DNA of 64,000 nucleotides, taken from positions 1 through 64,000 of the forward strand of contig NZ_JSYG01000004.1 in the NCBI RefSeq assembly GCF_000784735.1. Direction: 5' to 3'. Shown piece by piece: positions 1-17,153 of this stretch; positions within the stretch are counted from its first letter, which is position 1, and every line of letters begins with the position of its first letter. This DNA is from Dickeya undicola (GTDB lineage: Bacteria; Pseudomonadota; Gammaproteobacteria; Enterobacterales; Enterobacteriaceae). A model generated the notes under the pieces. That model saw nothing but the letters and a program-made list of their open reading frames with translations. It ran no database searches and was not told where the DNA came from. Made by a program: the position numbers and the translations under genes.

Positions 1-141
1 TCGATTTATTCAACAAAGCCTCATGTTCTTAGTATCCCCATGATTTTGCTGTTAGCCCTCTCTTCAGGCGGGGTCGTCGGTTTTTTCACCCTACGGTCAT
101 GTATTATCTTTTGGCGCTATAAAAAATTGAACCTTAAATAG
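1..141 (+). CDS. C-terminal end of an unidentified membrane protein (partial)
   Basis: An open frame enters from the left edge and ends at TAG 139-141, giving 46 codons. The visible stretch has a hydrophobic segment (IPMILLLALSSGGVVGFF) followed by a basic, aromatic tail ending KKLNLK, typical of the last transmembrane helix of an inner-membrane protein with a cytoplasmic tail. A strong terminator follows directly, which supports a real gene end. I do not recognise the family. The frame could still be chance, because only 141 bases are visible. Confidence 0.45.
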   Translation, partial: SIYSTKPHVLSIPMILLLALSSGGVVGFFTLRSCIIFWRYKKLNLK

Positions 142-169
142 AAAAACGGGCAGGATACCCTGCCCGTTT
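142..169. terminator. Bidirectional rho-independent terminator
   Basis: CGGGCAGG (147-154) pairs with CCTGCCCG (159-166) around a 4-base loop, with A-runs before and T-runs after. It separates the plus-strand gene at the left edge from the minus-strand esterase and can terminate both. Confidence 0.8.
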
Positions 170-193
170 CCATCGCAGACCTGACAACAGTGG

Positions 194-3079
<2,886 letters not shown>

Positions 3080-3111
3080 TCACGCCCGCCAATTAACGGC
3101 GAGCGTCAACA

Positions 3112-3137
3112 CCCTGCGGGTATTTCTACCCGCAGGT
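3112..3137 (-). terminator. Stable stem-loop between arbB and the porin gene
   Basis: CCTGCGGGTA and TACCCGCAGG form a 10-bp stem with a short loop. There is no T-run after it on the minus strand, so it is more likely an attenuating or RNA-stabilising hairpin than a full terminator. Together with the adjacent ERIC remnant it could lower porin and esterase expression relative to arbB. Confidence 0.45.
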
Positions 3138-3147
3138 TGACTTCAGA

Positions 3148-3214
3148 TATCTACCGTCATATTTCAAGTTGCAGGTTCGTTAATTTTCCTGCAATGCGAA
3201 TGGTTTGAGGTGTA

Positions 3215-3216
<2 letters not shown>
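3148..3216. repeat. Internally deleted ERIC-like palindrome
   Basis: Both ends of the ERIC element at 18480-18606 are recognisable here: a left end (CGTCATATTTCAAGTTGCAGG) and a right end (CCTGCAATGCGAATGG followed by a GGTGTAT-like terminus). About 55 bases of the middle are missing. The right end runs into the arbB stop codon (TAA at 3217-3215). As RNA it can fold into a hairpin between arbB and the porin gene. Confidence 0.65.
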
Positions 3217-4615
<1,399 letters not shown>

Positions 4616-4644
4616 TCATCTCCTTTTTTCTGTTCAATAATCAT

Positions 4645-6603
<1,959 letters not shown>

Positions 6604-6626
6604 TCAGCACACCTCATTTTCAAGAC

Positions 6627-6684
6627 AAAAAAAAACCTGAACCCTCTTCTTGCGGCACCAGGCTCGCAAAAAACGGTTCAGGTT
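6627..6684 (-). terminator. Terminator t2 ahead of arbF
   Basis: On the minus strand AACCTGAACC (6684-6675) pairs with GGTTCAGGTT (6643-6634), followed by a run of about nine T. It lies between arbG and arbF and should stop transcription unless ArbG binds the overlapping RAT. Confidence 0.9.
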
Positions 6685-6723
6685 TTGCCTGTATTTTCCA
6701 CGTGGGATATACAGTCGCAATCC
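6675..6723 (-). promoter_or_regulatory. Ribonucleic antiterminator (RAT2) for ArbG
   Basis: Reading the minus strand, GGATTGCGACTG begins at 6723 and AGGCAAAACCTGA ends inside the left arm of the terminator stem. This follows the bgl-type RAT pattern (GGATTGTTACTG ... GGCAAAACC). Binding of the ArbG dimer would block formation of t2. Confidence 0.85.
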
Positions 6724-6832
6724 ATATTTAACGCCTTACAGATTACCAGTGTGTTCTATCCTGACAAGTGCTTCACGTGGGTAATCTGTTATTTTGTGAC
6801 ATCCCGCAAACTTCGATTTTCCGCACACCAAA

Positions 6833-8111
<1,279 letters not shown>

Positions 8112-8139
8112 TTGTATCTCTTTGCCTGATAACTATAAT
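8112..8139 (+). promoter_or_regulatory. Probable pykF promoter
   Basis: TTGTAT (8112-8117) and TATAAT (8134-8139) are separated by 16 bases. The start point would lie just before the Cra-like operator at 8157, giving a leader of about 265 bases. Confidence 0.5.
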
Positions 8140-8156
8140 ACGGAACGTCGTTTCAT

Positions 8157-8168
8157 TGAATGGTTTCA
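8157..8168 (+). promoter_or_regulatory. Cra (FruR)-like operator of pykF
   Basis: TGAATGGTTTCA is an inverted repeat with the TGAA-N4-TTCA form of Cra sites. It lies just downstream of the probable pykF promoter, where repression is expected; E. coli pykF is known to be Cra-repressed. Confidence 0.6.
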
Positions 8169-8411
8169 GCGAATCCACGTGCCACTGACAAAAATACAAC
8201 TACTAACACAATCCTCAGGGATATTGCCGCCTCGCCCACTCTTGATTATGGGCAATATCCGCTCACGTGCTGCTTCACTCTCCCTCGTCTGTCACCATCT
8301 ATACTTATCATTCTCTCGCAGTTGCAAACGTATTATCCCCGGAGGTTCAACTTCGGTTAACCGCCGGTCACCCTGTTTTTTTATCCATCACAACTTGTAG
8401 AAACTACCGTT

Positions 8412-9824
8412 ATGAAAAAGACTAAAATCGTTTGTACCATCGGCCCGAAAACCGAATCAGAGGAAGTACTGGGCAAACTGCTGAACGCAGGCATGAATGT
8501 TATGCGCCTGAATTTCTCTCACGGTGACTACGCCGAACATGGTCAACGTATCAAGAACCTGCGCGCCATCACGGAAAAAACCGGCCTGAAAGCCGCTATC
8601 CTGCTGGATACCAAAGGCCCGGAAATCCGGACCATCAAGCTGGAAAATGGTGCCGACGTTTCCCTGACCGCCGGTCAGACCTTCACCTTCACTACCGACC
8701 AGAGCGTTATCGGTAATAAGGAATGTGTGGCGGTAACCTATGCTGGTTTTGCCAACGACCTGAGCGTCGGCAACACTGTACTGGTCGACGACGGCCTGAT
8801 CGGTATGGAAGTTATCGAGATCAAAGGCGGCAACGTTATCTGTAAAGTGCTGAACAACGGCGATCTGGGTGAAAACAAAGGCGTTAACCTGCCGGGCGTT
8901 TCTATCCAGTTACCGGCGTTGGCGGAAAAAGACAAACGCGACCTGATTTTTGGTTGCGAACAAGGCGTCGATTTCGTAGCAGCCTCCTTTATCCGTAAAC
9001 GTTCCGACGTGGAAGAGATCCGTGCCCACCTGAAGCAACACGGCGGCGAGCACATCCAGATCATCTCCAAAATTGAAAACCAGGAAGGTCTGAACAACTT
9101 CGACGACATTCTGGAAGCGTCTGACGGCATCATGGTCGCCCGTGGCGACCTGGGCGTTGAGATCCCGGTAGAAGAGGTGATCTTCGCTCAGAAGATGATG
9201 ATCGAAAAATGCAACCGGGCTCGTAAAGTGGTCATCACCGCGACCCAGATGCTGGACTCGATGATCAAGAACCCGCGTCCGACTCGCGCTGAAGCCGGTG
9301 ACGTTGCCAACGCCATCATCGACGGCACCGACGCGGTGATGCTGTCCGGCGAGAGCGCCAAAGGCAAATATCCACTGGAAGCGGTTACCATCATGGCAAC
9401 CATTTGCGAACGCACAGACAAAGTGATGACATCGCGTCTGGATAAACTGCAGAACACCAGCAAACTGCGTATTACCGAAGCAGTGTGCCGCGGTGCGGTG
9501 GAAACAGCAGAGAAACTGGAAGCGCCGCTGATTGTCGTCGCTACCCAGGGCGGCAAATCCGCCAAATCCATCCGTAAGTACTTCCCGAACGCCCGCATTC
9601 TGGCGCTGACCACCAACGAAATCACCGCCCGCCAGCTGCTGCTGAGCAAAGGCGTGGAAACGCTGCTGGTGAAAGAGATCGCGTCTACCGATGATTTCTA
9701 TCGCATTGGTAAGGAAGCCGCGCTGAAGAGCGGTTTCGCTCAGGAAGGCGACGTCGTGGTGATGGTTTCCGGTGCGCTGGTGCCGAGCGGCACCACCAAT
9801 ACCTCTTCGGTACACCGTCTGTAA
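8412..9824 (+). CDS. pykF: Pyruvate kinase I
   Basis: Cytoplasmic glycolytic enzyme of 470 aa (same length as E. coli PykF) converting PEP and ADP to pyruvate and ATP. Visible motifs: [16 protein letters not shown] start, [18 protein letters not shown], the active-site block [38 protein letters not shown], and the C-terminal domain ending [11 protein letters not shown]. It is probably fructose-1,6-bisphosphate activated like PykF. It stands alone between the arb region and lpp, with a Cra-like operator upstream and its own terminator. It opposes PpsA, encoded further along. Confidence 0.98.
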   Translation: MKKTKIVCTIGPKTESEEVLGKLLNAGMNVMRLNFSHGDYAEHGQRIKNLRAITEKTGLKAAILLDTKGPEIRTIKLENGADVSLTAGQTFTFTTDQSVIGNKECVAVTYAGFANDLSVGNTVLVDDGLIGMEVIEIKGGNVICKVLNNGDLGENKGVNLPGVSIQLPALAEKDKRDLIFGCEQGVDFVAASFIRKRSDVEEIRAHLKQHGGEHIQIISKIENQEGLNNFDDILEASDGIMVARGDLGVEIPVEEVIFAQKMMIEKCNRARKVVITATQMLDSMIKNPRPTRAEAGDVANAIIDGTDAVMLSGESAKGKYPLEAVTIMATICERTDKVMTSRLDKLQNTSKLRITEAVCRGAVETAEKLEAPLIVVATQGGKSAKSIRKYFPNARILALTTNEITARQLLLSKGVETLLVKEIASTDDFYRIGKEAALKSGFAQEGDVVVMVSGALVPSGTTNTSSVHRL

Positions 9825-9844
9825 TTTGATAATGAGAATAATTC

Positions 9845-9873
9845 AAAGCGCCCTACGGGGCGCTTTTTATTTT
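9845..9873 (+). terminator. pykF terminator
   Basis: AAAGCGCCC-TAC-GGGGCGCTTT stem-loop followed by a T-rich tail, 20 bases after the pykF stop codon. Confidence 0.9.
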
Positions 9874-10056
9874 GACGCCATATTCAGCGCTGATAAATCG
9901 CACAATCGGTTATACAAAAAAGGTATATCTACCGCCAGGAAGGTCGGAGGAATCTGATAAGATAGCGCTGTTTTCCTTACTTTTTTAACCAGTCTGTAAA
10001 ACTCGATGATTCTTTGAGCGAACGATCAAAATTAAGCATGTTCCCATCAAAAATTT

Positions 10057-10094
10057 ATTCTCATCAGAAAACGGTTTGTGTAATACTTGTAACG
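10057..10094 (+). promoter_or_regulatory. lpp promoter
   Basis: The sequence around TTTGTGTAATACTTGTAACGC is almost identical to the very strong E. coli lpp promoter. The -10 is TAATACT (10081-10087) and the start is expected near G10094, followed by the conserved leader CTACATGGAGATTAACTC. Confidence 0.8.
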
Positions 10095-10131
10095 CTACAT
10101 GGAGATTAACTCAATTTAGAGGGTATTAATA

Positions 10132-10368
10132 ATGAATCGTACTAAACTGGTACTGGGCGCGGTAATCCTGGGTTCCACTCTGCTGGCTGGTTGCTCCAGC
10201 AATGCTAAACTGGATCAGCTGTCTTCTGACGTTTCTTCTCTGAACGAAAAAGTATCTGCTCTGACCAGCAAAGTTGACGCTCTGGCTACCGACGTGCAGG
10301 CTGCTAAAGATGACGCAGCTCGTGCTAACCAGCGCCTGGACAACCAGGTTCGTACTTACAAAAAGTAA
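10132..10368 (+). CDS. lpp: Major outer-membrane (Braun) lipoprotein
   Basis: Murein lipoprotein of 78 aa, same length as E. coli Lpp. A lipoprotein signal peptide ends in LLAGC with lipidated Cys21. The mature part is a heptad-repeat coiled coil ([25 protein letters not shown]...) that trimerises, and the C-terminus is YKK, whose last lysine is attached to peptidoglycan by L,D-transpeptidases. AGAGGG lies ahead of the ATG. Codon use is strongly biased, as expected for the most abundant protein. LdtE, encoded next door, belongs to the enzyme family acting on this protein and on the wall. Confidence 0.98.
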   Translation: MNRTKLVLGAVILGSTLLAGCSSNAKLDQLSSDVSSLNEKVSALTSKVDALATDVQAAKDDAARANQRLDNQVRTYKK

Positions 10369-10383
10369 GAACTGGTTGAATGA

Positions 10384-10414
10384 AAAATGGCGCACTCTGT
10401 GCGCCATTTTTTTT
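10384..10414 (+). terminator. lpp terminator
   Basis: AAAATGGCGCAC-TCT-GTGCGCCATTTT with eight T, a strong intrinsic terminator right after lpp. The same arrangement is known in E. coli. Confidence 0.93.
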
Positions 10415-10562
10415 GCCCTTCCTTTGGTACTTATCACTCCCACCCTTCGTCTTTCTGAGCGTACCGCTCGTCACATTGACTATCGCCTTACTACTAAAAA
10501 CCATCCTGACGAGTCAGAACGCCTGTTTATGACGTCCTGACACAGATAGTGATTAGGTGACG

Positions 10563-11561
10563 TTAATTCGACGGCGATGTCACCACCGCCGAGATCGGCG
10601 CGCTTTGTTGCTGTTGCAGCGGCTGATGGGGAACGCTCTGCCCGGCATTGACCAGCACCGGCATACCGGAACGGCGCACAATGGCCTCCTGAGCGGCTTC
10701 AGCATCGGTATCCGCATTGCGGACAAACGCTTTCATCTTCTGGCTCAGCGCAATAGGCATCGTCTGCGGGTCATCCTTATCGGTACGCGACAGCGGCTGA
10801 TGCACTTCCACATAACGTTTCCCGTCAGGTTCCACCGCAACTTTGACCGGTTCATTGATGATCTGTACCCGTGTCCCTACCGGCACGTCATTAAACAGCG
10901 CTTCAATATCTTCCGGGCGCAGACGGATACAACCAGAACTCACCCGCATACCAATGCCGAAATCAGCATTCGTACCATGAATCGAGTACACGCCGCCGCT
11001 TTTCTCCAGCCGTAACGCGAACAGCCCCATCGGGTTGTCCGGCCCACCGGGCACGACGGCTGGTAACGTAACCCCCTGCTCCTTGTAGTGACGACGAATG
11101 TTGGCGGTAGGGATCCAGGTCGGGTTCGGACGCCGCTCGATAACGCGCGTCACCATCACCGGTGTATTACGACCAAGCTGACCGATGCCGATCGGATAAA
11201 CGATCACCGTATTTTTCCCTTTCGGAAAATAGTACAACCGCAGTTCCGCCAGATTGACCACCACCCCTTCCCGCGGCGTATCCGGCAGCAACATCTGCAA
11301 CGGAATCGTCAGGCTGGAACCCAGTTTGGGCAGGTAGGGGTCGGTGCCGGGGTTGGCTTCCAGCATCCCGAGCAGGCCAATTTTGAATTTGGAAGCAATG
11401 GTTTCCAGCGGATGCCCGTCATTGGGCACGGTATAGGTAATGTTTTCCCCAATCAGACGACTGTCAGGGGGTGGCAGAGGATATTCCGTCGCACTGGCAG
11501 ACGGTATGCCCGCCAGACAGGAGGTAAACAATAATCCCACCAGGGTAAGCGCACGTTTCAT
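10563..11561 (-). CDS. ldtE: L,D-transpeptidase with LysM domain
   Basis: Periplasmic peptidoglycan enzyme of 332 aa (E. coli LdtE/YnhG is 334). A signal peptide (MKRALTLVGLLFTSCLAG ... ASA) is followed by a LysM domain (about 44-90, ITYTVPNDGHPLETIASKF) and a YkuD catalytic domain with SIHGTNAD and the nucleophile motif SSGCIRLR (Cys near 211). It forms 3-3 cross-links or anchors Lpp. The position between lpp and sufE is the same as ldtE in E. coli, which decides the symbol among the close paralogues ldtA/B/C/E. The ATG has AGGAAACCGATA upstream. Confidence 0.9.
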   Translation of the reverse strand: MKRALTLVGLLFTSCLAGIPSASATEYPLPPPDSRLIGENITYTVPNDGHPLETIASKFKIGLLGMLEANPGTDPYLPKLGSSLTIPLQMLLPDTPREGVVVNLAELRLYYFPKGKNTVIVYPIGIGQLGRNTPVMVTRVIERRPNPTWIPTANIRRHYKEQGVTLPAVVPGGPDNPMGLFALRLEKSGGVYSIHGTNADFGIGMRVSSGCIRLRPEDIEALFNDVPVGTRVQIINEPVKVAVEPDGKRYVEVHQPLSRTDKDDPQTMPIALSQKMKAFVRNADTDAEAAQEAIVRRSGMPVLVNAGQSVPHQPLQQQQSAPISAVVTSPSN

Positions 11562-11774
11562 TATCGGTTTCCTGTTTTACTGCTGAAGATCGGGTGAGCG
11601 ACAAAGCGCAACACAAGGCCACACGCTAGAAAGGCATGGATGAATAGTCGTTGGCAGATGCCTTCTTTCTTATTCCTTATCAATAGGTTGAATCTCTTTT
11701 CATCATTGGAAACATCCAAGGATAAAAGCAGGTTAGCAGGAAATCCACCGGATGGATTCTGAAATGTGACCTGT

Positions 11775-11797
11775 CAGGGCGCAGGAGTCGCGCCCTG
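11775..11797 (-). terminator. Stem-loop at the end of the suf operon
   Basis: CAGGGCGC and GCGCCCTG form an 8-bp perfect stem just past the sufE stop. There is no clear T-run, so termination may be partial. Confidence 0.5.
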
Positions 11798-11802
11798 TGG
11801 CG

Positions 11803-12219
11803 TTACACGAACGCAGCCGCCCGCGCCCGCACGGCGCGCAGCATGGCTTCCAGCCCTTGAGAGCGTGATGGTGTCAGGTGCTGGGTCAGCGCCAGCGACG
11901 TGAAAAAGGGGCGCACATCCTGCCCGACAATCTCCTGGGCAGACAACCCCTGATACAGACTGAATACGATGGCTATCAATCCCTTGACGATAGCGGCATC
12001 ACTGTCACCGTGCAGCACTACGTTGCCCTGCTCGTCACAGGTCAGGTCGATCCACACCTGACTTTGGCAACCGGCCACCCGATTGCCGTCCTGACGCTGT
12101 GCGTCGCTCAGCGGTGCCAGAGCGGTCCCCAATTCAATAATATAGAGGTACTTCTCTTCCCAGTTGCTGCAACGGGAAAAATTCCGCAGCAGTTTCTGCG
12201 GATCCGGTAGTTGCGCCAT
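11803..12219 (-). CDS. sufE: Cysteine desulphuration protein SufE
   Basis: Sulphur acceptor of 138 aa (same length as in E. coli) that takes persulphide from SufS and passes it to SufB. The acceptor cysteine is in [11 protein letters not shown]; the C-terminal [17 protein letters not shown] is highly conserved. ATG 12219 was chosen because it gives the [14 protein letters not shown] start typical of the family and AAAGGG precedes it. A longer in-frame reading from 12255 has no support. It is the last gene of sufABCDSE, 53 bases behind sufS. Confidence 0.95.
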   Translation of the reverse strand: MAQLPDPQKLLRNFSRCSNWEEKYLYIIELGTALAPLSDAQRQDGNRVAGCQSQVWIDLTCDEQGNVVLHGDSDAAIVKGLIAIVFSLYQGLSAQEIVGQDVRPFFTSLALTQHLTPSRSQGLEAMLRAVRARAAAFV

Positions 12220-12272
12220 AGCCCTTTTCACCCTAACAGTTGGCACCCAAAACAATGACTTTCGCCGTCACT

Positions 12273-13541
12273 TCACTCCCCCAAGAGACGATGTATACGG
12301 TGTAGGCCCGCCACTAATCGGTCAATCTCATCCTGACAGGAATAGAGCGCCAGCGAGGCGCGGCACATGCTGGGTACGCCATAATGGCTCATCAGCGGCA
12401 TGGCGCAATGGTGGCCGGTGCGAATGGCGATGCCGTACTGGTCGAGGAAGCTGCCAACGTCAAACGCATGGTGACGCCCCAGATTAAAGGCGATCACCCC
12501 CTGGCGATGCGCCGGACCGTACAAACGAAGCGTCGGCACCTCAGCCAGCGACGCCAGCGCGTAGCGCATCAGTTGCTCCTCATGTGCCCCAATCGCCGCC
12601 ATCCCCAGCGCGGAGACATAATCCAGCGCCGCCCCCAGGCCGATAATCCCGGCAATATGCGGCGATCCCGCCTCAAAGCGCCACGGCGGGTCAGCATAGG
12701 TAGTCCCCTGCGTCAGGCTGACCTCGCGGATCATGGCACCGCCACCTTCCCACGGTGGCATCGCCTGCAATAGCTCGCTTTTGCCGTACAGCACGCCAAT
12801 GCCTGACGGACCGTACAGTTTGTGGCCGGAAAAGGCGTAGAAATCACAATCCAGTGCCTGTACATCAACCGATTGGTGCATCACCGCCTGCGCACCGTCT
12901 ACCAGCACTTTCGCGCCACAGGCATGTGCCTGACGGACGATCTCCGATAGCGGGTTAACCGTGCCCAGCACGTTGGAAACCTGTGTCACCGCCACCAGCC
13001 GGGTACGCTCATCCAGCAATGCCGGCAGTTGCGCCATGTCCAGTTCGCCGTCATCGGTGATCGGCAAAATGCGCAGCGTTAACCCGCGCGCCTGCGCCAA
13101 CATCTGCCAGGGCACGATATTGGCATGGTGCTCCATTTCACTGATCACCAGGTTATCACCAGGCTGAAACGCGATACGCCCATAACTGTTGGCCACCAGA
13201 TTGATCGCTTCAGTGGTGCCGCGCACAAACACGACGTTCTCCGCCGAAGCGGCATGGATAAAGGTGGCGACCTTCGCCCTCACCTCTTCCATCGCGCTGG
13301 TGGCGCGGGCACTCAGGGTATGAATGCCGCGGTGCACCGCCGCGTAGTCGTGCAGGTAAAAATCCCGTTCACGGTCGATAACCGCCAGCGGTTTCTGCGC
13401 ACTGGCGGCGCTGTCCAGATAGGCCAGCGGCTGCCCGTTAACCGATTGCTGCAAAATAGGAAAATCCGCCCGCACGCGATCGATAGGGTAATGGTCGACA
13501 GGATGATGACCGATAGAGTGATGATCAGTAGGACAATTCAC
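12273..13541 (-). CDS. sufS: Cysteine desulphurase SufS with His-rich N-terminal extension
   Basis: PLP enzyme of 422 aa that takes sulphur from L-cysteine for Fe-S assembly. The PLP lysine is in [13 protein letters not shown] and the active cysteine in [11 protein letters not shown]. The start codon is GTG at 13541, overlapping the sufD stop (GTGA), so translation is probably coupled. The first ~20 residues are an extension absent from E. coli SufS (406 aa); they hold three pentapeptides of the type (D/G)HHPI encoded by 15-bp repeats at 13482-13526. No ATG lies between the GTG and the conserved core, though a GTG in RVRADF could be an internal start. Confidence 0.95.
   Translation of the reverse strand: MNCPTDHHSIGHHPVDHYPIDRVRADFPILQQSVNGQPLAYLDSAASAQKPLAVIDRERDFYLHDYAAVHRGIHTLSARATSAMEEVRAKVATFIHAASAENVVFVRGTTEAINLVANSYGRIAFQPGDNLVISEMEHHANIVPWQMLAQARGLTLRILPITDDGELDMAQLPALLDERTRLVAVTQVSNVLGTVNPLSEIVRQAHACGAKVLVDGAQAVMHQSVDVQALDCDFYAFSGHKLYGPSGIGVLYGKSELLQAMPPWEGGGAMIREVSLTQGTTYADPPWRFEAGSPHIAGIIGLGAALDYVSALGMAAIGAHEEQLMRYALASLAEVPTLRLYGPAHRQGVIAFNLGRHHAFDVGSFLDQYGIAIRTGHHCAMPLMSHYGVPSMCRASLALYSCQDEIDRLVAGLHRIHRLLGE
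13482..13526 (-). repeat. Three 15-bp tandem repeats in the sufS 5' end
   Basis: On the plus strand the units are GATAGGGTAATGGTC, GACAGGATGATGACC and GATAGAGTGATGATC, in frame with sufS and encoding DHYPI, GHHPV and DHHSI in reverse order. Copies are diverged, so the array is not recent. Confidence 0.75.
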
Positions 13542-14830
13542 GCCGTTTCCCCTCCCAGTGCCTGCAAGCGCCGGGCTACTCGTTCCAGCACCGCATCACG
13601 CAGTGCGTCATCGCGGATCGCTTCCGTCAATTCAGCAGCAAACGCGAAGATAATCATCTGTTGCGCCGCCTGTTCATCGATACCGCGTGAACGCAGATAA
13701 AACAGTTGTTCTTCGTCGATGCGCCCGACCGTCGCACCGTGGCTACATTTCACGTCATCGGCATAGATTTCCAGTTGAGGCTTGGTGTCTACCTCCGCCA
13801 GTCGCCCTAACAACAGGTTGTTGTTGGTCATCTTGCCGTCGGTTTTCAGTGCGCCAGGTGCCACCTTGATCAAGCCGTTAAACACGCCGCGCGCCCGATC
13901 GCGCACAATGGCCTTGTGCAACTGGCGGCTTTCGCCAAACCCCTGATTGTGTTCCAGATAAGTGCGGGTATCGCAGACGTCGTTACCGGTCGGCACCATC
14001 AGGCTATTCATCGATAACATCACGCCTTCGCCGTTAATCTGCGCGCTGGTGTGATGGCGGGTCAGCCCGGCCCCCAGCAAAAAGCTGTGGCTGCGCAGTT
14101 GCGCAGCGCGCGCCAGCCGTAAGTCATTGTGAGCGAAGTGATAACTGTCGGCGGCTTCGAACCCCAGCTTGTAGTGTTCGGTGTGGCTGTTCTCACCCGC
14201 ATCGAGGGTCAAACGCGCACCGCTAAAGTGAGTGGCACCGTCCAGACTGGCGTAATGCTCGATCAGCGTGGCGCTGGCCCCCTCACCGATACGCACGTGA
14301 TGACGATAATGCAGCGTGTTGAGCGCCGCTGACCGACCACTGCTGATATGCAGCAGATAGAGCGGCTTCTCCGCCGTTACGCCGTTGTTGACCTGAATCA
14401 GCGTCTGTTCCGTCGCCAGGCTCTCCGTCAGGTGCAAAAACACCTCCGGCTGAATGGGTGGCAAGCCAGCTTGTCGCCGGGCTGACGGAATCACTTCCAC
14501 CTGATACGACCCGGTATCGGCGTCGCTCAGCGCGCGGCACAAACGCCCGTCGACAAACACCAATCGCCAGCCGTCGACCGGCAGCGCCAGCGCGTCGCGC
14601 TGTGTCGGCGTGACTTCGCTTTCGGTCGCTACCGTGGTGAATTGATGTTCAAGCAACCGCTCCAGCGGGGTGTACTTCCAGTGCTCCAGCTTGCGGTGGG
14701 GAACCCCCAACTGCATCACCTGTTGCCAGTGCTGCTGTGCTTCATCGGCACGCGGTGCTGCGGTGTCAAACAGGCGTTGCCACTGCTGCAACGCCTGTTG
14801 CGCTTTACTGTTGGTCGGTAAGCCAGCCAT
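13538..14830 (-). CDS. sufD: Fe-S cluster assembly protein SufD
   Basis: Scaffold subunit of 430 aa of the SufBC2D complex, paralogue of SufB. Visible are the right-handed beta-helix core and the conserved C-terminal block [26 protein letters not shown], in which the cysteine and histidine contribute to cluster assembly. Its ATG lies inside the end of sufC (26-base overlap) and its TGA overlaps the sufS GTG, so the three genes are tightly coupled. Confidence 0.96.
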   Translation of the reverse strand: MAGLPTNSKAQQALQQWQRLFDTAAPRADEAQQHWQQVMQLGVPHRKLEHWKYTPLERLLEHQFTTVATESEVTPTQRDALALPVDGWRLVFVDGRLCRALSDADTGSYQVEVIPSARRQAGLPPIQPEVFLHLTESLATEQTLIQVNNGVTAEKPLYLLHISSGRSAALNTLHYRHHVRIGEGASATLIEHYASLDGATHFSGARLTLDAGENSHTEHYKLGFEAADSYHFAHNDLRLARAAQLRSHSFLLGAGLTRHHTSAQINGEGVMLSMNSLMVPTGNDVCDTRTYLEHNQGFGESRQLHKAIVRDRARGVFNGLIKVAPGALKTDGKMTNNNLLLGRLAEVDTKPQLEIYADDVKCSHGATVGRIDEEQLFYLRSRGIDEQAAQQMIIFAFAAELTEAIRDDALRDAVLERVARRLQALGGETA

Positions 14831-15551
14831 AGCCTTGCTCCTCCAACTGTTTCACCAGCGAGAAATCCCCAGACTTCACGATTCGCCCCTGATAGAGCAC
14901 ATGCACGTAATCCGGCCGGATATAGTCCAGAATGCGCTGGTAATGGGTGACGATGATAAAGGCGCGCTTGCCGTCGCGCAGCGCGTTGACGCCGCCGGAG
15001 ACGATTTTCAGCGCATCAATGTCCAGCCCGGAGTCAGTTTCATCCAGAATGCACAGCTCAGGCTCCAGTACCGCCATTTGCAGAATATCGTTGCGCTTTT
15101 TCTCACCACCGGAAAAACCGACGTTGACCGAACGCGTCAGCAGGTCGTCTGGCATGTTCAGCAGCCGGATTTTATCGTCGATGAAATCCTCGAAATCGAA
15201 CCGGTCCAGCGTCGGTTGCTGGCGATAGGCGCGCACGGCGTTCAGCGCGGTTTGCAGGAAAAAGCGGTTGCTGACGCCGGGGATTTCCACCGGGTACTGA
15301 AACGCCATGAAAATCCCTTCGCCGGCCCGCTCTTCCGGCGACAGTTCCAGCAGATCTTTGCCCTTGAAACGCAGCGACCCGCCGGTCACCTCATAGTCCT
15401 CGCGCCCAGCCAGCGTGGCGGACAGGGTACTCTTGCCCGAGCCGTTCGGCCCCATGATGGCGTGAACCTCGCCTGGGTTAACCTGTAAGTTCAAGCCGTT
15501 GATGATCGGTTTGTCTTCGACGCTGACGTTCAAGTTTTCAATCGTTAACAT
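14805..15551 (-). CDS. sufC: Fe-S assembly ATPase SufC
   Basis: ABC-type ATPase of 248 aa that powers the SufBCD scaffold. Walker A is GPNGSGKST, the signature is VGFSGGEKKR, and Walker B is ELCILDETDSGLDIDA, the Suf-specific form. ATG 15551 gives the family start MLTIENLNVSVEDK and has AAGGGTAAGAGT upstream; a longer in-frame reading to 15695 would overlap the sufB end and lacks homology. The 88 bases between sufB and sufC are unusual inside this operon. Confidence 0.97.
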   Translation of the reverse strand: MLTIENLNVSVEDKPIINGLNLQVNPGEVHAIMGPNGSGKSTLSATLAGREDYEVTGGSLRFKGKDLLELSPEERAGEGIFMAFQYPVEIPGVSNRFFLQTALNAVRAYRQQPTLDRFDFEDFIDDKIRLLNMPDDLLTRSVNVGFSGGEKKRNDILQMAVLEPELCILDETDSGLDIDALKIVSGGVNALRDGKRAFIIVTHYQRILDYIRPDYVHVLYQGRIVKSGDFSLVKQLEEQGYGWLTDQQ

Positions 15552-15639
15552 ACTCTTACCCTTCCGGCGTCTTAGCTGACGCTCATGATTATCGACACCG
15601 CAACGCGGTGCATGGCGTACCCTGGTGTTCGCGCATTCA

Positions 15640-17139
15640 TCAGCCCACACTGTGTTCGAGGCTGATGGACAGCAATTTCTGGGCTTCCACCGCAAACTCC
15701 AATGGCAGCTCCGAGAACACGTCTTTACAGAAGCCGTTGACTATCATTGAGATAGCATCGTCTTCGCTGATACCGCGTTGCAGGCAATAGAACAGTTGAT
15801 CCTCACCGATGCGCGAGGTGGTGGCCTCGTGTTCCAGTTGCGCGCTGTTATTCCTCACCTCTACGTAGGGAAAGGTGTGCGCACCGCAGTCACTGCCGAT
15901 CAACATCGAGTCACACTGGGTGAAATTGCGGGCATTGGTAGCACTGGGCATGATTTTCACCAGCCCGCGATAGGTGTTCTCGCTGCGCCCGGCGGAAATG
16001 CCTTTGGCGATGATGGTCGAACGAGTGTTCTTACCGATATGAATCATCTTGGTGCCGGTATCCGCCTGCTGATAACCGCTGGTCAGGGCCACCGAGAAGA
16101 ATTCGCCCACCGAGTAGTCACCACGCAAAATGACGCTTGGGTATTTCCAGGTGATCGCCGACCCGGTTTCCGATTGCGTCCACGACATACGTGAATGATC
16201 GCCAGCACACAGCGCACGTTTGGTTACGAAGTTGAGAATGCCACCTTCGCTGCCCTGACCGGAGAACCAGTTCTGTACCGTGGAATATTTCACTTCGGCA
16301 TTCTTGTTGACGATCACCTCCACCACCGCAGCATGAAGTTGATAGCTATCGCGCACCGGTGCCGAACACCCCTCGATATAGCTGACATAGCTGTCGTCAT
16401 CGGCAATCAAAATAGTGCGCTCGAACTGACCGGTCTTGGCAGCGTTGATGCGGAAATAGGTCGATAACTCCATCGGGCAGCGCACCCCTTTCGGGATGTA
16501 AACAAAGGTGCCGTCCGAGGCCACCGCGGCGTTCAGTGCGGCGAAGAAATTGTCGTTGGCGGGCACCACCGTGCCCAGATACTGGCGCACCAGCTCCGGA
16601 TGTTCCTGAATCGCTTCGCTGAACGAACAGAAAATAATGCCCTGTTTCGCCAGTTCATCCCGATAGGTAGTGGCAACGGATACCGAATCGAAAATGGCGT
16701 CAACCGCCACCTCTTTGCCTTCACGTACCGGCACGCCCAGTTTGTCGAAGGCATCTTCGACTTCACGGGTCAGGTAATTATGGTGGGCAACCTCGTCAGC
16801 AGGCTGTTGCTGCGCCCCCGGTTGGGAACCACAACTGTCGTCACACTGCCCGCAGGAGGGCGCGGAATAATAGCTGTAGTCCTGATAGTTCAGCCGCTCG
16901 TAATGCGCCTTCAGCCAGTGCGGTTCCTCCATCTGCAACCAGGCTCGGTAGGCGCTGAGCCGGAACGCCAGCATCCACTCAGGCTCATTGCGTCTGGCGG
17001 AAATCGCCCGCACCACGTCTTCATTGATGCCGTGGGCCAGTTGGTCCATCGCCAATTCGGTGAAAAAGCCTTCTTTGTAACGGCCGTCATCGAGCCAGGT
17101 CTGAACATCATCGGATACGTCTACATTACTACGCGCCAT
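15640..17139 (-). CDS. sufB: Fe-S cluster assembly scaffold SufB
   Basis: Protein of 499 aa on which the nascent cluster is built with SufC and SufD. Conserved blocks include [39 protein letters not shown], the block around [37 protein letters not shown], and a C-terminal ISLEHSVG identical to E. coli. ATG 17139 ([15 protein letters not shown]) fits the family; the ribosome site is weak, which may mean coupling to sufA 14 bases upstream. Confidence 0.97.
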   Translation of the reverse strand: MARSNVDVSDDVQTWLDDGRYKEGFFTELAMDQLAHGINEDVVRAISARRNEPEWMLAFRLSAYRAWLQMEEPHWLKAHYERLNYQDYSYYSAPSCGQCDDSCGSQPGAQQQPADEVAHHNYLTREVEDAFDKLGVPVREGKEVAVDAIFDSVSVATTYRDELAKQGIIFCSFSEAIQEHPELVRQYLGTVVPANDNFFAALNAAVASDGTFVYIPKGVRCPMELSTYFRINAAKTGQFERTILIADDDSYVSYIEGCSAPVRDSYQLHAAVVEVIVNKNAEVKYSTVQNWFSGQGSEGGILNFVTKRALCAGDHSRMSWTQSETGSAITWKYPSVILRGDYSVGEFFSVALTSGYQQADTGTKMIHIGKNTRSTIIAKGISAGRSENTYRGLVKIMPSATNARNFTQCDSMLIGSDCGAHTFPYVEVRNNSAQLEHEATTSRIGEDQLFYCLQRGISEDDAISMIVNGFCKDVFSELPLEFAVEAQKLLSISLEHSVG

Positions 17140-17153
17140 AATCGTGTCGCCGC

